Below are positions 34,310 through 42,546 of a DNA stretch of 57,930 nt, one piece after another. The translations under genes were made by a program, and so were the position numbers. The stretch comes from Actinomycetota bacterium. GTDB lineage: Bacteria > Actinomycetota > CADDZG01 > JAHWKV01 > JAOPZY01. Position 1 is the first letter of the stretch; the number at the start of each line of letters is the position of its first letter. The notes under the pieces were generated by a model. That model was not told the origin of the DNA. It worked only from the letters and a program-made list of their open reading frames with translations, and did not search any database. The DNA lies in the NCBI GenBank assembly GCA_025963875.1, contig JAOPZY010000231.1:1-57930 (forward strand). Direction: 5' to 3'.

Positions 34310-34344
34310 TTCTGTTTGACCACGTATAAGGTGGTCAAACAGAA
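34310..34344. promoter_or_regulatory. 14-bp perfect inverted repeat upstream of VapBC
   Basis: TTCTGTTTGACCAC and GTGGTCAAACAGAA are perfect complements separated by GTATAAG. The element is 30 bp after the GT gene and 56-62 bp before the possible vapB starts. A VapBC autoregulatory operator is one reading; a terminator for the GT gene is the other. The arms are more perfect and the spacer more AT-rich than typical terminators here. Confidence 0.5.
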
Positions 34345-34393
34345 TCTCGATTTCTTCTGCGCGGCTGGAGCCACCCGTAGGCTCGGCACCTGC

Positions 34394-34399
34394 TACTAT
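34394..34399 (+). promoter_or_regulatory. -10 element for leaderless vapB transcript
   Basis: TACTAT is followed by 6 bp and then ATG at 34406. This places the predicted transcription start on the A of that ATG and argues for translation from 34406. Confidence 0.5.
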
Positions 34400-34405
34400 A
34401 TGAGC

Positions 34406-34654
34406 ATGTTAGACCGTCGACTGCAGATTCTCATCGACGAGGAACGGTGGTCCCGCTTGGAGGACGAAGCCAGCCGGCGCCAGGTCTCCGTCAGCACGCT
34501 GGTTCGCGAGGCCATTGACGAGCGCTATCCCGGCCGCGACCAGGAGCGCAGGGCGGCCCTCCGGGCGCTGCTCGATGCCGAACCGATGCCGGTGCCGGAC
34601 ACCGATGAGCTCCGTCGGGAGCTGGATGACATCAGGAGCCGGCGTCTCGCGTGA
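34406..34654 (+). CDS. vapB: Antitoxin of VapBC pair, ribbon-helix-helix type
   Basis: The 82-residue protein has a ribbon-helix-helix-like N-terminus (LDRRLQILIDEERWSRLEDE, then ASRRQVSVSTLVREAIDERY) that should bind DNA as a dimer, and a C-terminal acidic tail (PDTDELRRELDDI) that would block the toxin. The ATG at 34400 would add two residues; 34406 fits a leaderless promoter. The toxin start overlaps its stop as GTGA. The pair probably autoregulates through the inverted repeat upstream. Confidence 0.78.
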   Translation: MLDRRLQILIDEERWSRLEDEASRRQVSVSTLVREAIDERYPGRDQERRAALRALLDAEPMPVPDTDELRRELDDIRSRRLA

Positions 34655-35082
34655 TCCTGGTGGACACCACGGTGCTGGTCTATGCAGTGGGAACCGACCA
34701 TGCCCTCCGGACGCCCTGCCGCGAGCTACTGCGGCTTGTGGAAGAGGGTCGGGTCAGAGCGACGACGACGGTTGAGGTCCTTCAGGAGTTCGCCCACGTC
34801 CGCGCTCGGCGCCGCTCCCGGAAAGACGCTGCGGCCGTCGCCCGCAGCGCGGCTATCGGCCTGAGCCCATTGGTCCACCCCGAGTTCGAAGACCTCATGG
34901 ATGGTTTGGAATTGTTCCAGACCACCGAGCGCCTCGGTGCCTTCGATGCGGTACTGGCGGCCAGCGCGCGCCGGCAACGGTGGGCAATCGCGTCCGCCGA
35001 CGCGGCATTCGAGGCCGTTCAGGGCCTGCGGCATCTGAACCCCGCATCCCCGACGTTCCTGGAGGACGCTCGGGAGAGCTGA
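34651..35082 (+). CDS. vapC: PIN-domain ribonuclease toxin, VapC-like
   Basis: The 143-residue protein has the PIN-domain acidic residues: VDTTVLVYA near the N-terminus, Glu in TVEVLQEFAHVR, and Asp in GAFDAVLAA and ASADAAF. VapC toxins cleave RNA, often tRNA. It overlaps the antitoxin gene by 4 bp, the usual VapBC order. The pair sits between oppositely oriented glycan genes and looks like an insertion into the locus, though I see no attachment-site repeats. Confidence 0.83.
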   Translation: MILVDTTVLVYAVGTDHALRTPCRELLRLVEEGRVRATTTVEVLQEFAHVRARRRSRKDAAAVARSAAIGLSPLVHPEFEDLMDGLELFQTTERLGAFDAVLAASARRQRWAIASADAAFEAVQGLRHLNPASPTFLEDARES

Positions 35083-35088
35083 GGACCC

Positions 35089-36492
35089 CTATTCGGTGTC
35101 GGGGGCGGTGAGGCGGATCCAGGACAGGGCGGCCCCCAGCTCGGTGTCGTCGTCGCTCTCGGGGTTGGCGGCGTTCCATCGCACCGGGGCCAGCGTGTGC
35201 ATCATCAGGCGGGTGAAACGCCGGGAGGAGCGGTAGGCCTCCGGCACCACGCCCGAGTACACCGTCCCGTGCTCGTGCGGGGAGGTCATGAGCCGGACCG
35301 GCACCCCGTTGAGATCGAACGCCAGGGCCTCGGCGATCTGCGGTGTCATGAAGCCGACCGCCAGCAGCTCGATCCTCGTGCCCGGCCGCAGCGCCACCGG
35401 CAGGTCGACCCAGGCGTCCCGGCCCGGACCGCTCCAGCGGACACCGCCGTAGGGCAGCACCTGAGGCGGGTACCAGCCGCCGCCGACGAACGAGGGGTCG
35501 GCGAAGTCGATCCGGAAGGTGCCCGTCAGCTCGGCGGAGCGCTCGACGAGCTCCTTCTCCCGGCGGATCTGGAGCAGCTCGGCCGACAGGGCGGCGTCGA
35601 TCTCGGCTCCGACGTCGGCGGGGGCGGTCTTGCGGGCCAGCTCCAGTGCAAGACTCGAGAGGTCGAACAGCCTGTGGGCGCTGGTGACGCAGGCATCCCG
35701 GACAAGGCTCTGCCAGCCAGCTTCGTGATCGGGGTAGGCGCAGTCCTTCTTCAGGTAGACGGCGTTGGCCCAGAAGAGCTGGCCGGCGCCGGCGGGATAG
35801 GACGACGTGACGTCGTCGTAGTGGATCGTCTCGGTCGTCTGCCACTCGGTCCGCATCCCGGCCTGGGCGTAGTGGGCGAGGTTGCCCAGCTTCCAGAGCA
35901 CGAAGCCCTGCTGCCGCAGGTACTGGTCGACCTCGGGGAAGAGGGCGATGCCCTCGTAGAGCTCGTTGAACTCGACCTCGACCTCGATGAGCCGGACACC
36001 CTCGAGCGTGGCTTCGGCCCCCCGGAGCACGTCGAGCTCGGACCCCTGGGTGTCGATCTTCATGGCGTCGACCCGTCCAATCCCCAGGGACGCCCCCTCC
36101 GAAGCGCACCAGTCGTCGAGGGCCATCAGCTCGATCAGCGAGGTGTCCTCGAGCTGGCCGTCGGTGAGCCCGGGGTGCCGGGTCACCGCCTCGGTGGCGG
36201 GCGGGTAGATCGAGCAACCCTTGCGGTCCCGGGTGAGGTAGAGCGTCGCCAGGCCGGTCTGGGCGCCGAGCGCCACGGGGACGAAGCGCATCCGCTGGTC
36301 GCCCCGGTGGATCTCGCTGAGGCGGGCGCACTCCTCCTCGTCGGGCTCGAAGCCGATGGTCAGGCACTTCTCCCGCAGCCGGTCCCACGCCTGGGCGAAC
36401 CCCCAGCGGGCACCGACGTCGACCACGACGAGGCGCTCCGACAGGAGCCGCGACAGGACGACGAGCGCGTCGGATTCGGCGGTGATTTCCAC
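35089..36492 (-). CDS. FkbM-family methyltransferase with extra C-terminal domain
   Basis: The 467-residue protein has FkbM-type motifs: VVVDVGARWGFAQ (residues about 21-33), IGFEPDEEE, and VDAMKIDTQGSELDVLRG with the conserved D-x-x-G-x-E pattern. Residues after about 290 (LLQIRREKELVERSAELTG, then GGWYPPQVLPYGG) form an additional beta-rich region that could bind the glycan. FkbM enzymes O-methylate sugars or polyketides. The GTG start faces the next gene with 25 bp between, so the promoters overlap. Confidence 0.83.
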   Translation of the reverse strand: MEITAESDALVVLSRLLSERLVVVDVGARWGFAQAWDRLREKCLTIGFEPDEEECARLSEIHRGDQRMRFVPVALGAQTGLATLYLTRDRKGCSIYPPATEAVTRHPGLTDGQLEDTSLIELMALDDWCASEGASLGIGRVDAMKIDTQGSELDVLRGAEATLEGVRLIEVEVEFNELYEGIALFPEVDQYLRQQGFVLWKLGNLAHYAQAGMRTEWQTTETIHYDDVTSSYPAGAGQLFWANAVYLKKDCAYPDHEAGWQSLVRDACVTSAHRLFDLSSLALELARKTAPADVGAEIDAALSAELLQIRREKELVERSAELTGTFRIDFADPSFVGGGWYPPQVLPYGGVRWSGPGRDAWVDLPVALRPGTRIELLAVGFMTPQIAEALAFDLNGVPVRLMTSPHEHGTVYSGVVPEAYRSSRRFTRLMMHTLAPVRWNAANPESDDDTELGAALSWIRLTAPDTE

Positions 36493-36517
36493 TGGGGTGC
36501 TAGCCTACCGCCCATTC

Positions 36518-38968
36518 ATGCGTGTCGGCATCGACTACCGGATCCTCTCCGTCGGCCCCGCACTCGTGACCCGGGGGATGGGCCGGTACACCCAGCAGCA
36601 GCTCCGCGCGGTCCTCGACGTCGACGACCGCAACGAGTACGTGCTGCTGGCCAACCGCGGCAACGACCTGTCGCTCGTCGTCCCCGAGGTCCTCGAGGCG
36701 GAGAACACCTCGATCGAGGTGTTCTCGCCGCCGCGCCTCCCGCGGGACCCCCAGCACACCGACGTCCTGCTGCGCCTCGCCGAGGACTACCAGACCTGGC
36801 TGGCGAGCCTCGACCTCGACGTCTACCACGCCACGACCCCCTTCCTGCTCGAGTACCCCCTCCTCCTGCAGTTCGACGTCTGCCCCACGGTGGCGACGTT
36901 CTACGACGCCATCCCCCTGATCTTCGCTGATCACTACTACGGGACCACGGTCTACGACGCCCTCGCTCGGGACCACTACCTGCGGACCCTGCGGCTGGTG
37001 ACGGGCGCGGCACGGGTCCTCGCCATCTCCGACGCCGCCGGGCGGGATGCCGTCGAGCACTGCGGCATCCCCCCGGAGCGGATCGACCGCGCCTGGCCGA
37101 TCCCCGACGCCGTGTTCCGGCGGCTCCCCGACCACCTGCTCCGCAAGGTGCTCCTCGGCCTCGAGCACCGCCTCCGCCTGCCGGCCCGGTACGTCCTCAC
37201 CGTCACCTATCCGCACTACGCCAAGAACCTCGAGACGCTCCTCAAGGCCTACGGCGCCCTACCCGCCGCGGACCGGACGGAGCTCCCGCTCGTCATCTGC
37301 TGCTACCTGAGCGACGACACCCGGAGGCTGGTCATGGGCCTGGCGGAGGAGGCGGGCATCGCGGACGACATCGTCCTGACCGGTGTGGTCTCCGACGCCG
37401 AGCTGTGCGGGCTCTACAACCGGGCGACCGTCGTCGTCCACCCCTCGCGCTACGAGGGCTTCGGCCTGCCCATCGTCGAGGCGATGGCCTGCGGCGCCCC
37501 GGTCGTGACGACGACGTCGTCGTCGATGCCCGAGGCGGGGGGCGACGCCGGCATCCTCGTGGACCCCGACGACGTCGCCGGTTTCACCGCCGCGATCGCC
37601 CGCCTCGACCGGGACCCCGGCCTACGGGCCGAGCTTCGGGAGAGAGGCTTCGAGCAGGTCAAGCGGTTCAGCCCCCGCCAACTCGCCGATGCGACCCTGC
37701 GCAGCTACGAGGCGGCAGCCCGGCCGCCCCCCCCTGCACCGTCGGACCGCCTACGGCTCGCGGTGTGGACGCCCCTGCCGCCGGCCCAGAGCGGGATCGC
37801 CGACTACGCCGCCGAGCTGCTGGAGGGCCTCAGCCCCCACTGCGAGCTGGAGGTGTTCGTCGACGACGGCTACCTGCCCGCGAACGAGTGCCTCGACCGG
37901 TATCCGGTGCGGCACTTCACGGCGTTCGGAAGGCGGGCGGCCCAGGACCCCTTCGACGCGGTGATCTACCAGGTGGGCGGGTCGATGTTCCACCACTACA
38001 TGTCCGAGGCGCTCCGGACGCACCCGGGCATCGTCGTCCTCCACGACATGATGTGGAGCCACGTCCTCTACACGTGGGCGCACGAGCACGGCGACGACGA
38101 GGCGTTCCGCTCCGCGGTAGCTGAGCTGGAGGGCCGGGCGGCGCTCCAGGAGTTCGACGCCATCGACCGAGCCGACGTGGGATCTCTGTGGGCCTTCCTG
38201 TGCGCCCACCCGATGCTGGAGCCGGTGATCGGCGCCAGCCTCGCCCAGATCGTCCACCTGGATGCGGCGGCCGACCAGCTCCGGGCGGCCCACCCGGGCG
38301 CCAACCCGTGGGTGGTCCCGATGGGGGTCGACGACCCGTGCGCCGGCGACGTCACGACGGCCCCGCGGCTGGCCCGGTGCACGCTGCCGGACGTACCGCT
38401 CGACGCATTCGTCGTGGGGACCTACGGGATCGTCCACCAGTCCAAGCGCCTCGAGGCCTGCATCCGTGGCTTCGCAGGGCTGGCGGCCCAGCGGCCCGAC
38501 GCCGTGCTGCTCGTCGTCGGGCGGGCACTCCAGGAGCGCTACGTGGAGGAGCTGGAGAAGCTGGCCGCCAACCTGGGGTTCGGGGACCGGGTCCAGTTCA
38601 CGGGCCACGTGGAGCGCAACCGGTTCGATGCCTACCTGAAGGCGGCGGACGTCATCGTCAACCTCCGGACGCCGCTCAACACCCATATGTCGGCAACGCT
38701 GACGCGGGCGATCGCCACGGGCCGCCCCGTCGTCATCAACGACCTGCCGGAGTGGCGGTTCTTCCCCGACGGGGTGGTCCGCCGTGTCCCGGTGGACGGC
38801 GAGGTGCCGGCCCTCACCGAGGCGCTGCTGTCCCTGGCGGGCGACCCGGGGCTGCGGTCGAGGATGGCCGCCGATGCCCGCACGTTCTACGAGCGGGAAG
38901 GTAGCATCGGGCGCATGGCCGAGCGCTACCTGGAAGTCGTCACAAGAACCGCCGGAAGAACTGACTGA
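36518..38968 (+). CDS. Tandem double GT4 glycosyltransferase
   Basis: The 816-residue protein contains two complete GT-B/GT4 enzymes. The first (residues 1-405) begins VGIDYRILSVGPALVTRGMG and has the donor motif HPSRYEGFGLPIVEAMACG. The second (about 415-810) begins LRLAVWTPLPPAQSGIADYA and has GTYGIVHQSKR and VVNLRTPLNTHMSATLTRAI, a less canonical donor site. They are joined by a Pro-rich linker near residue 407. One protein probably adds two consecutive sugars. The ATG overlaps no gene; the next gene starts on its last stop base. Confidence 0.87.
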   Translation: MRVGIDYRILSVGPALVTRGMGRYTQQQLRAVLDVDDRNEYVLLANRGNDLSLVVPEVLEAENTSIEVFSPPRLPRDPQHTDVLLRLAEDYQTWLASLDLDVYHATTPFLLEYPLLLQFDVCPTVATFYDAIPLIFADHYYGTTVYDALARDHYLRTLRLVTGAARVLAISDAAGRDAVEHCGIPPERIDRAWPIPDAVFRRLPDHLLRKVLLGLEHRLRLPARYVLTVTYPHYAKNLETLLKAYGALPAADRTELPLVICCYLSDDTRRLVMGLAEEAGIADDIVLTGVVSDAELCGLYNRATVVVHPSRYEGFGLPIVEAMACGAPVVTTTSSSMPEAGGDAGILVDPDDVAGFTAAIARLDRDPGLRAELRERGFEQVKRFSPRQLADATLRSYEAAARPPPPAPSDRLRLAVWTPLPPAQSGIADYAAELLEGLSPHCELEVFVDDGYLPANECLDRYPVRHFTAFGRRAAQDPFDAVIYQVGGSMFHHYMSEALRTHPGIVVLHDMMWSHVLYTWAHEHGDDEAFRSAVAELEGRAALQEFDAIDRADVGSLWAFLCAHPMLEPVIGASLAQIVHLDAAADQLRAAHPGANPWVVPMGVDDPCAGDVTTAPRLARCTLPDVPLDAFVVGTYGIVHQSKRLEACIRGFAGLAAQRPDAVLLVVGRALQERYVEELEKLAANLGFGDRVQFTGHVERNRFDAYLKAADVIVNLRTPLNTHMSATLTRAIATGRPVVINDLPEWRFFPDGVVRRVPVDGEVPALTEALLSLAGDPGLRSRMAADARTFYEREGSIGRMAERYLEVVTRTAGRTD

Positions 38969-41181
38969 TGGTCCCCTTCAACAAGGTCGTGGAGATCGAG
39001 GATTTCGACGACTCCGGTCTCGCCTCCGTGATGCGCGAGGTCTGCGCGCACAAGGTCCCCCACCTCCCCGCCGGCTACCCGAAGGGGGCGGAGCACCGGA
39101 AGGACTGGGAGGTGGCGATGGCCGTGCGGGCCCTCGACCACTTCGGCGCGCTGGGGCCGGAGTCAGTGGTGCTCGGGGTCGCGGCGGGGGTCGAGGACAC
39201 GCTCTTCTACCTGACGACGCGGGCCAAGCAGGTCTTCGCCACCGACCGCTACCTGCTTCCGGGGGCGTGGATGCCGCTGGCGCCGCCCGTCATGCTGGCC
39301 GAGCCGCAGGCGGTGGCGCCCTACCCGTTCGACGTCAACCGGCTCGTCGTCCAGCACATGGATGGGCGGGCGCTGCGCTATCCAGACGGCATGTTCGACG
39401 GGATCTTCTCCTCGGGCTCCATCGAGCACTTCGGCGAGCTTCAGGACGCTGCGTACGCCGCCTACGAGATGGGGCGGGTGCTGAAGCCCGGCGGCGTGCT
39501 CTCGCTGTCGACCGAGTTCCGCCTGACCGGCCCCCCGGGGGGCATCGGCTGGCCCGGCATGACCCTGCTGTTCTCGAAGGAGAACCTGCTGCGCTACATC
39601 GTGGAGGCCAGCGGCCTCGAGCTCGTGGACGAGATCGACATCGACGTCTCCGACGAGACCCTCGCCAAGCCCTGGGACCTCAACATCGTGATCGAGCACT
39701 ACGACGCCGACCTCAAGGCGCAGCGGGAGTCGGCGGACCCGAGACCCGACTTCAACTTCTGGGAGTTCCCGCACCTGGTCCTCTTCCAGGAGGACTACGT
39801 CTTCACCTCGGTGCACCTGACGCTGCGCAAGACGGAGCGCTACCCCGCCACCGACAACGCCTGGGCGAAGCCGCCGGCGTCGGTGCTCGCCGGGATCAGC
39901 GAGTACAACCGCAGCGTCGTGGCGGAGCTCGGCGCCAGGTCGGCGCCCGCTTCAGCACCCGCCCCGGCTCCGGCTCCCCTGCCGGCGGTGGCGGCCGCGC
40001 CCGCGCCGTCGCCCGAGGCGACGGAAACCCCTCCGGTCACCCGCCTCGCCCGCATCGACGAGCTCCTGGCCGTGGTCGACGCCGGCCGGGAAGCCACCGA
40101 CGCAAGCCTCGGGGACATCGACCGGCTCGCGAGCGAACTGGATGTGCGGGCAGCGGAGCCGAACCTGGCGTCCCTACCCGATCTCGAATCCCCGGCGTGG
40201 CGGTCCAAGGAGGTGACGCTGCCCGAGGGCGTCGGCTTCGTGGTCGTCCTGGAGTCGGACCGGACGAACAATGTGATGTGGTACGACAACGGCCGCGTGC
40301 TCGACGAGCACCTGCTGAGCCTCATGCTGCAGCTCGTGAGCCCGGGCGACCGGGTCCTCGACCTGGGGGCGCACGTGGGTGTCTTCTCCCTGGCGGCGTC
40401 GGCGGCCGGGTGCGCGGCACTGGCGGTGGAGGCGTCGCCCACGAATGCCGCCCTGCTGCGCTCTGCGGTGTGGCGCAACGGCTTCCACGACCTCCACGTG
40501 GTGAACGCGGTGGTCGCAGCCGCGCCCGGTACCGCAGCGTTCGTCCCCAACGGGCCCTGGGGTCATGTCGCCTGGGAGCCCACGGCCGGGGCCGTCGACG
40601 TCCCCGCCGTCACGGTCGACGAGCTGGTGGCGGCCGTGGGCTGGGAGGGCGCCTCGTTTGTGAAGATGGACGTGGAGGGCAGCGAGGTCGATGCCCTCGC
40701 CGGGATGGCCCGGCTGCTCGGTGGCCCCGACGCGCCGCCGGTGCTGTACGAGTCCAACGCCCACACCCTCGAGCTGGCCGGCTGCAGCCCCCACGAGCTC
40801 GTCGCCGCGCTCGAGTCGCTCGGCTACGTGAGCTACCTCGTCGACCCGGGACGCCTCACCCGCCTGGGGCCGGGGGAGCCCCAGATCGAGACCGTCGCCA
40901 ACTGCATCGCCCTCAAGCGACGCCCCCCGGGCCTGAGCGGCTGGATCGTGTCCCCCAGGATGACCACCGACGAGCGCCTCACCAAGGTCCTGGTCGAGAG
41001 CGGGCACGACAACCCGCACTGCCGGCGGTACATCGCCGGGGCGCTGGCAACGTTCGATGAGGCGTTCCTTGCCCACCCCCAGGTGGTCGACGCCCTGGCG
41101 AGGCTGCGGGAGGACCCCCAGGAAGGGGTGCGGAGGGCCGCCGCATGGTCGGACGAGCGAGAGAGGGCGGATGCCCGATGA
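38968..41181 (+). CDS. Two-domain methyltransferase: class I SAM enzyme fused to FkbM enzyme
   Basis: The 737-residue protein starts on the last base of the upstream stop. Residues 1-290 are a methyltransferase (VVLGVAAGVEDTLFYL, DGIFSSGSIEHF, RVLKPGGVLSLSTEF). A Pro/Ala-rich linker covers about 320-350. Residues about 400-650 are FkbM-like (VLDLGAHVGVFSLAASAAG, VKMDVEGSEVDALAGM). The last 80 residues are a helical tail. Two methylations on the same glycan, perhaps at different positions, are suggested by the fusion. Confidence 0.85.
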   Translation: MVPFNKVVEIEDFDDSGLASVMREVCAHKVPHLPAGYPKGAEHRKDWEVAMAVRALDHFGALGPESVVLGVAAGVEDTLFYLTTRAKQVFATDRYLLPGAWMPLAPPVMLAEPQAVAPYPFDVNRLVVQHMDGRALRYPDGMFDGIFSSGSIEHFGELQDAAYAAYEMGRVLKPGGVLSLSTEFRLTGPPGGIGWPGMTLLFSKENLLRYIVEASGLELVDEIDIDVSDETLAKPWDLNIVIEHYDADLKAQRESADPRPDFNFWEFPHLVLFQEDYVFTSVHLTLRKTERYPATDNAWAKPPASVLAGISEYNRSVVAELGARSAPASAPAPAPAPLPAVAAAPAPSPEATETPPVTRLARIDELLAVVDAGREATDASLGDIDRLASELDVRAAEPNLASLPDLESPAWRSKEVTLPEGVGFVVVLESDRTNNVMWYDNGRVLDEHLLSLMLQLVSPGDRVLDLGAHVGVFSLAASAAGCAALAVEASPTNAALLRSAVWRNGFHDLHVVNAVVAAAPGTAAFVPNGPWGHVAWEPTAGAVDVPAVTVDELVAAVGWEGASFVKMDVEGSEVDALAGMARLLGGPDAPPVLYESNAHTLELAGCSPHELVAALESLGYVSYLVDPGRLTRLGPGEPQIETVANCIALKRRPPGLSGWIVSPRMTTDERLTKVLVESGHDNPHCRRYIAGALATFDEAFLAHPQVVDALARLREDPQEGVRRAAAWSDERERADAR

Positions 41182-42263
41182 CGATGGTGAGCTATGCCCA
41201 GAACCACGAGGACGTGTTGCTGGACCGCGCCTTTCCAAGGGGCAAGCCCGGCTTCTACATCGACGTCGGCGCAAACGAGCCGGTCCGGAACTCCGTCACC
41301 AAGCATTTCTACGAGCTCGGCTGGCACGGCATCAACGTCGAGCCGGGGGCGCACCCCTTCGCCCTGCTCGCAGCCGAGCGGCAGCGGGACGTCAACCTCA
41401 ACGTCGCCGTCTCCGACACCGAGGGCGAGCTGACCCTCTACGAGCTCCCGCCCGACCTCTCCGGCGGGTCGACCCTGTCGGAGGCCAACGCCGCCCGCCA
41501 CCGGGAGGCCGGGCATCCCGCACCGGGGCGCACCGTCGCCACCCTCACCCTCGCCCAGCTCTGCGAGCGCCACGCCCCCGCAACGATCGATTTCCTCTCC
41601 GTCGACGTCGAGGGCCACGAGCGGGAGGTCCTGGCCGGCGGCGACTGGGAGAAATGGCGGCCGCGCATCGTCGTGGTCGAGGCGACGGAGCCGACGACGA
41701 CCATCCCGACCCACGAGCAGTGGGAGGGCATCCTCCTCGAGGCGGGGTACCTCTTCGCAGCCTTCGACGGGCTCAATCGCTACTACGTCCGGAAAGAGGA
41801 CGCGGAGCTCGCCCCGGTCCTGGCGGTGCCGGTCAGCTGCCTGGACGACTACACGCCCCACGAGGTCTCCAAACAACTCCTCGACCTCGGCTGGGCCGCC
41901 GATCAGGCAGGCCGCCAGCTCGCCGCCTCCCAGGCGGTCAACGCTACCCTGCTGCAGGAGTACCAGGGCCTGGCGCGGGAGCTCAACCTGCTCCGGGCAC
42001 GCTACGAGAAGCTCGAGCGTGCCCTGACGGCGACGAGGGCGCAGTGCGAGGCGGTGCGGGCCATGGTGGTCGAGGGAGGCGACGGCCCGGTCGAGGCGCC
42101 GCCCACCCCCGACCCGATGGATGGCATCAGCCCAGCGAGCCTCGCCGTCGCACGGCGGCTGACCGGCCTCTCGGCCCAGCACCCCAAGGCGGCCGCAGCG
42201 GCGAAGACCGCACTGCGCAAGGGCCTCCAGGTGAAGCGGTCGCTGTCCGACCGCAACCACTGA
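41178..42263 (+). CDS. FkbM-family methyltransferase with C-terminal coiled coil
   Basis: The 361-residue protein has the FkbM core near its N-terminus: SYAQNHEDVLLDRAF, GFYIDVGANEPVRNSVT (motif I), NVEPGAHPF and DFLSVDVEGHEREVLAG. Residues about 230-300 are a coiled coil (LLQEYQGLARELNLLRARYE), resembling those of the other glycan enzymes in the window. The ATG overlaps the upstream stop as ATGA. It ends the rightward glycan operon, with 283 bp before the next gene. Confidence 0.85.
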   Translation: MTMVSYAQNHEDVLLDRAFPRGKPGFYIDVGANEPVRNSVTKHFYELGWHGINVEPGAHPFALLAAERQRDVNLNVAVSDTEGELTLYELPPDLSGGSTLSEANAARHREAGHPAPGRTVATLTLAQLCERHAPATIDFLSVDVEGHEREVLAGGDWEKWRPRIVVVEATEPTTTIPTHEQWEGILLEAGYLFAAFDGLNRYYVRKEDAELAPVLAVPVSCLDDYTPHEVSKQLLDLGWAADQAGRQLAASQAVNATLLQEYQGLARELNLLRARYEKLERALTATRAQCEAVRAMVVEGGDGPVEAPPTPDPMDGISPASLAVARRLTGLSAQHPKAAAAAKTALRKGLQVKRSLSDRNH

Positions 42264-42546
42264 AGGCCGCCTGCGGAAAAGCCCTCTCGCTATCACATCG
42301 AAGGGGCGTTCACTCGGGGAAGTTCCGTCACTTTTCGTCGTCCAGCAGCGAATAGTTACGAAACTTCGGCAGCTCGCCGGGCCGGGTAGGATCGCTGAGG
42401 TGGTGAAACACCCGTACCGCTCAGAGCCTCCCGGGCAGGTCGGAGATCGATGTGGAAGCTGAAATCGCTTGCACCAGGCCGCTCTCTCACCAGCCCGTAA
42501 GGTGTCGCCCTCCGTCTAGTAGCCACTGTAGTGGCCACGAGGTTGT
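42264..42546. other. Intergenic promoter region before the second XRE-TPR regulator
   Basis: These 283 bp hold no convincing gene. A frame on the minus strand is open but shows no family or coding character. The right end has a palindrome at 42522-42535 and GAGG shortly before the ATG. Nothing resembling a terminator is clear for the upstream FkbM gene. Confidence 0.5.
42522..42535. promoter_or_regulatory. Palindrome, possible operator of the regulator
   Basis: GCCACT, GT, AGTGGC is a perfect 6-bp inverted repeat with a 2-bp spacer, 11 bp before the regulator's ATG and directly after TAGTAG, which could be part of a -10 element. Position and symmetry suit an autoregulatory operator for an XRE dimer. 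Confidence 0.4.

Noticed and set aside
34310-35082. Mobile element carrying VapBC
   Set aside because: No flanking direct repeats, integrase or transposase are visible, so only the toxin-antitoxin pair is reported.
38784-41060. Second plus-strand frame inside the methyltransferase fusion
   Set aside because: It has Arg/Gly/Pro-rich shadow composition; the other frame has two methyltransferase domains.
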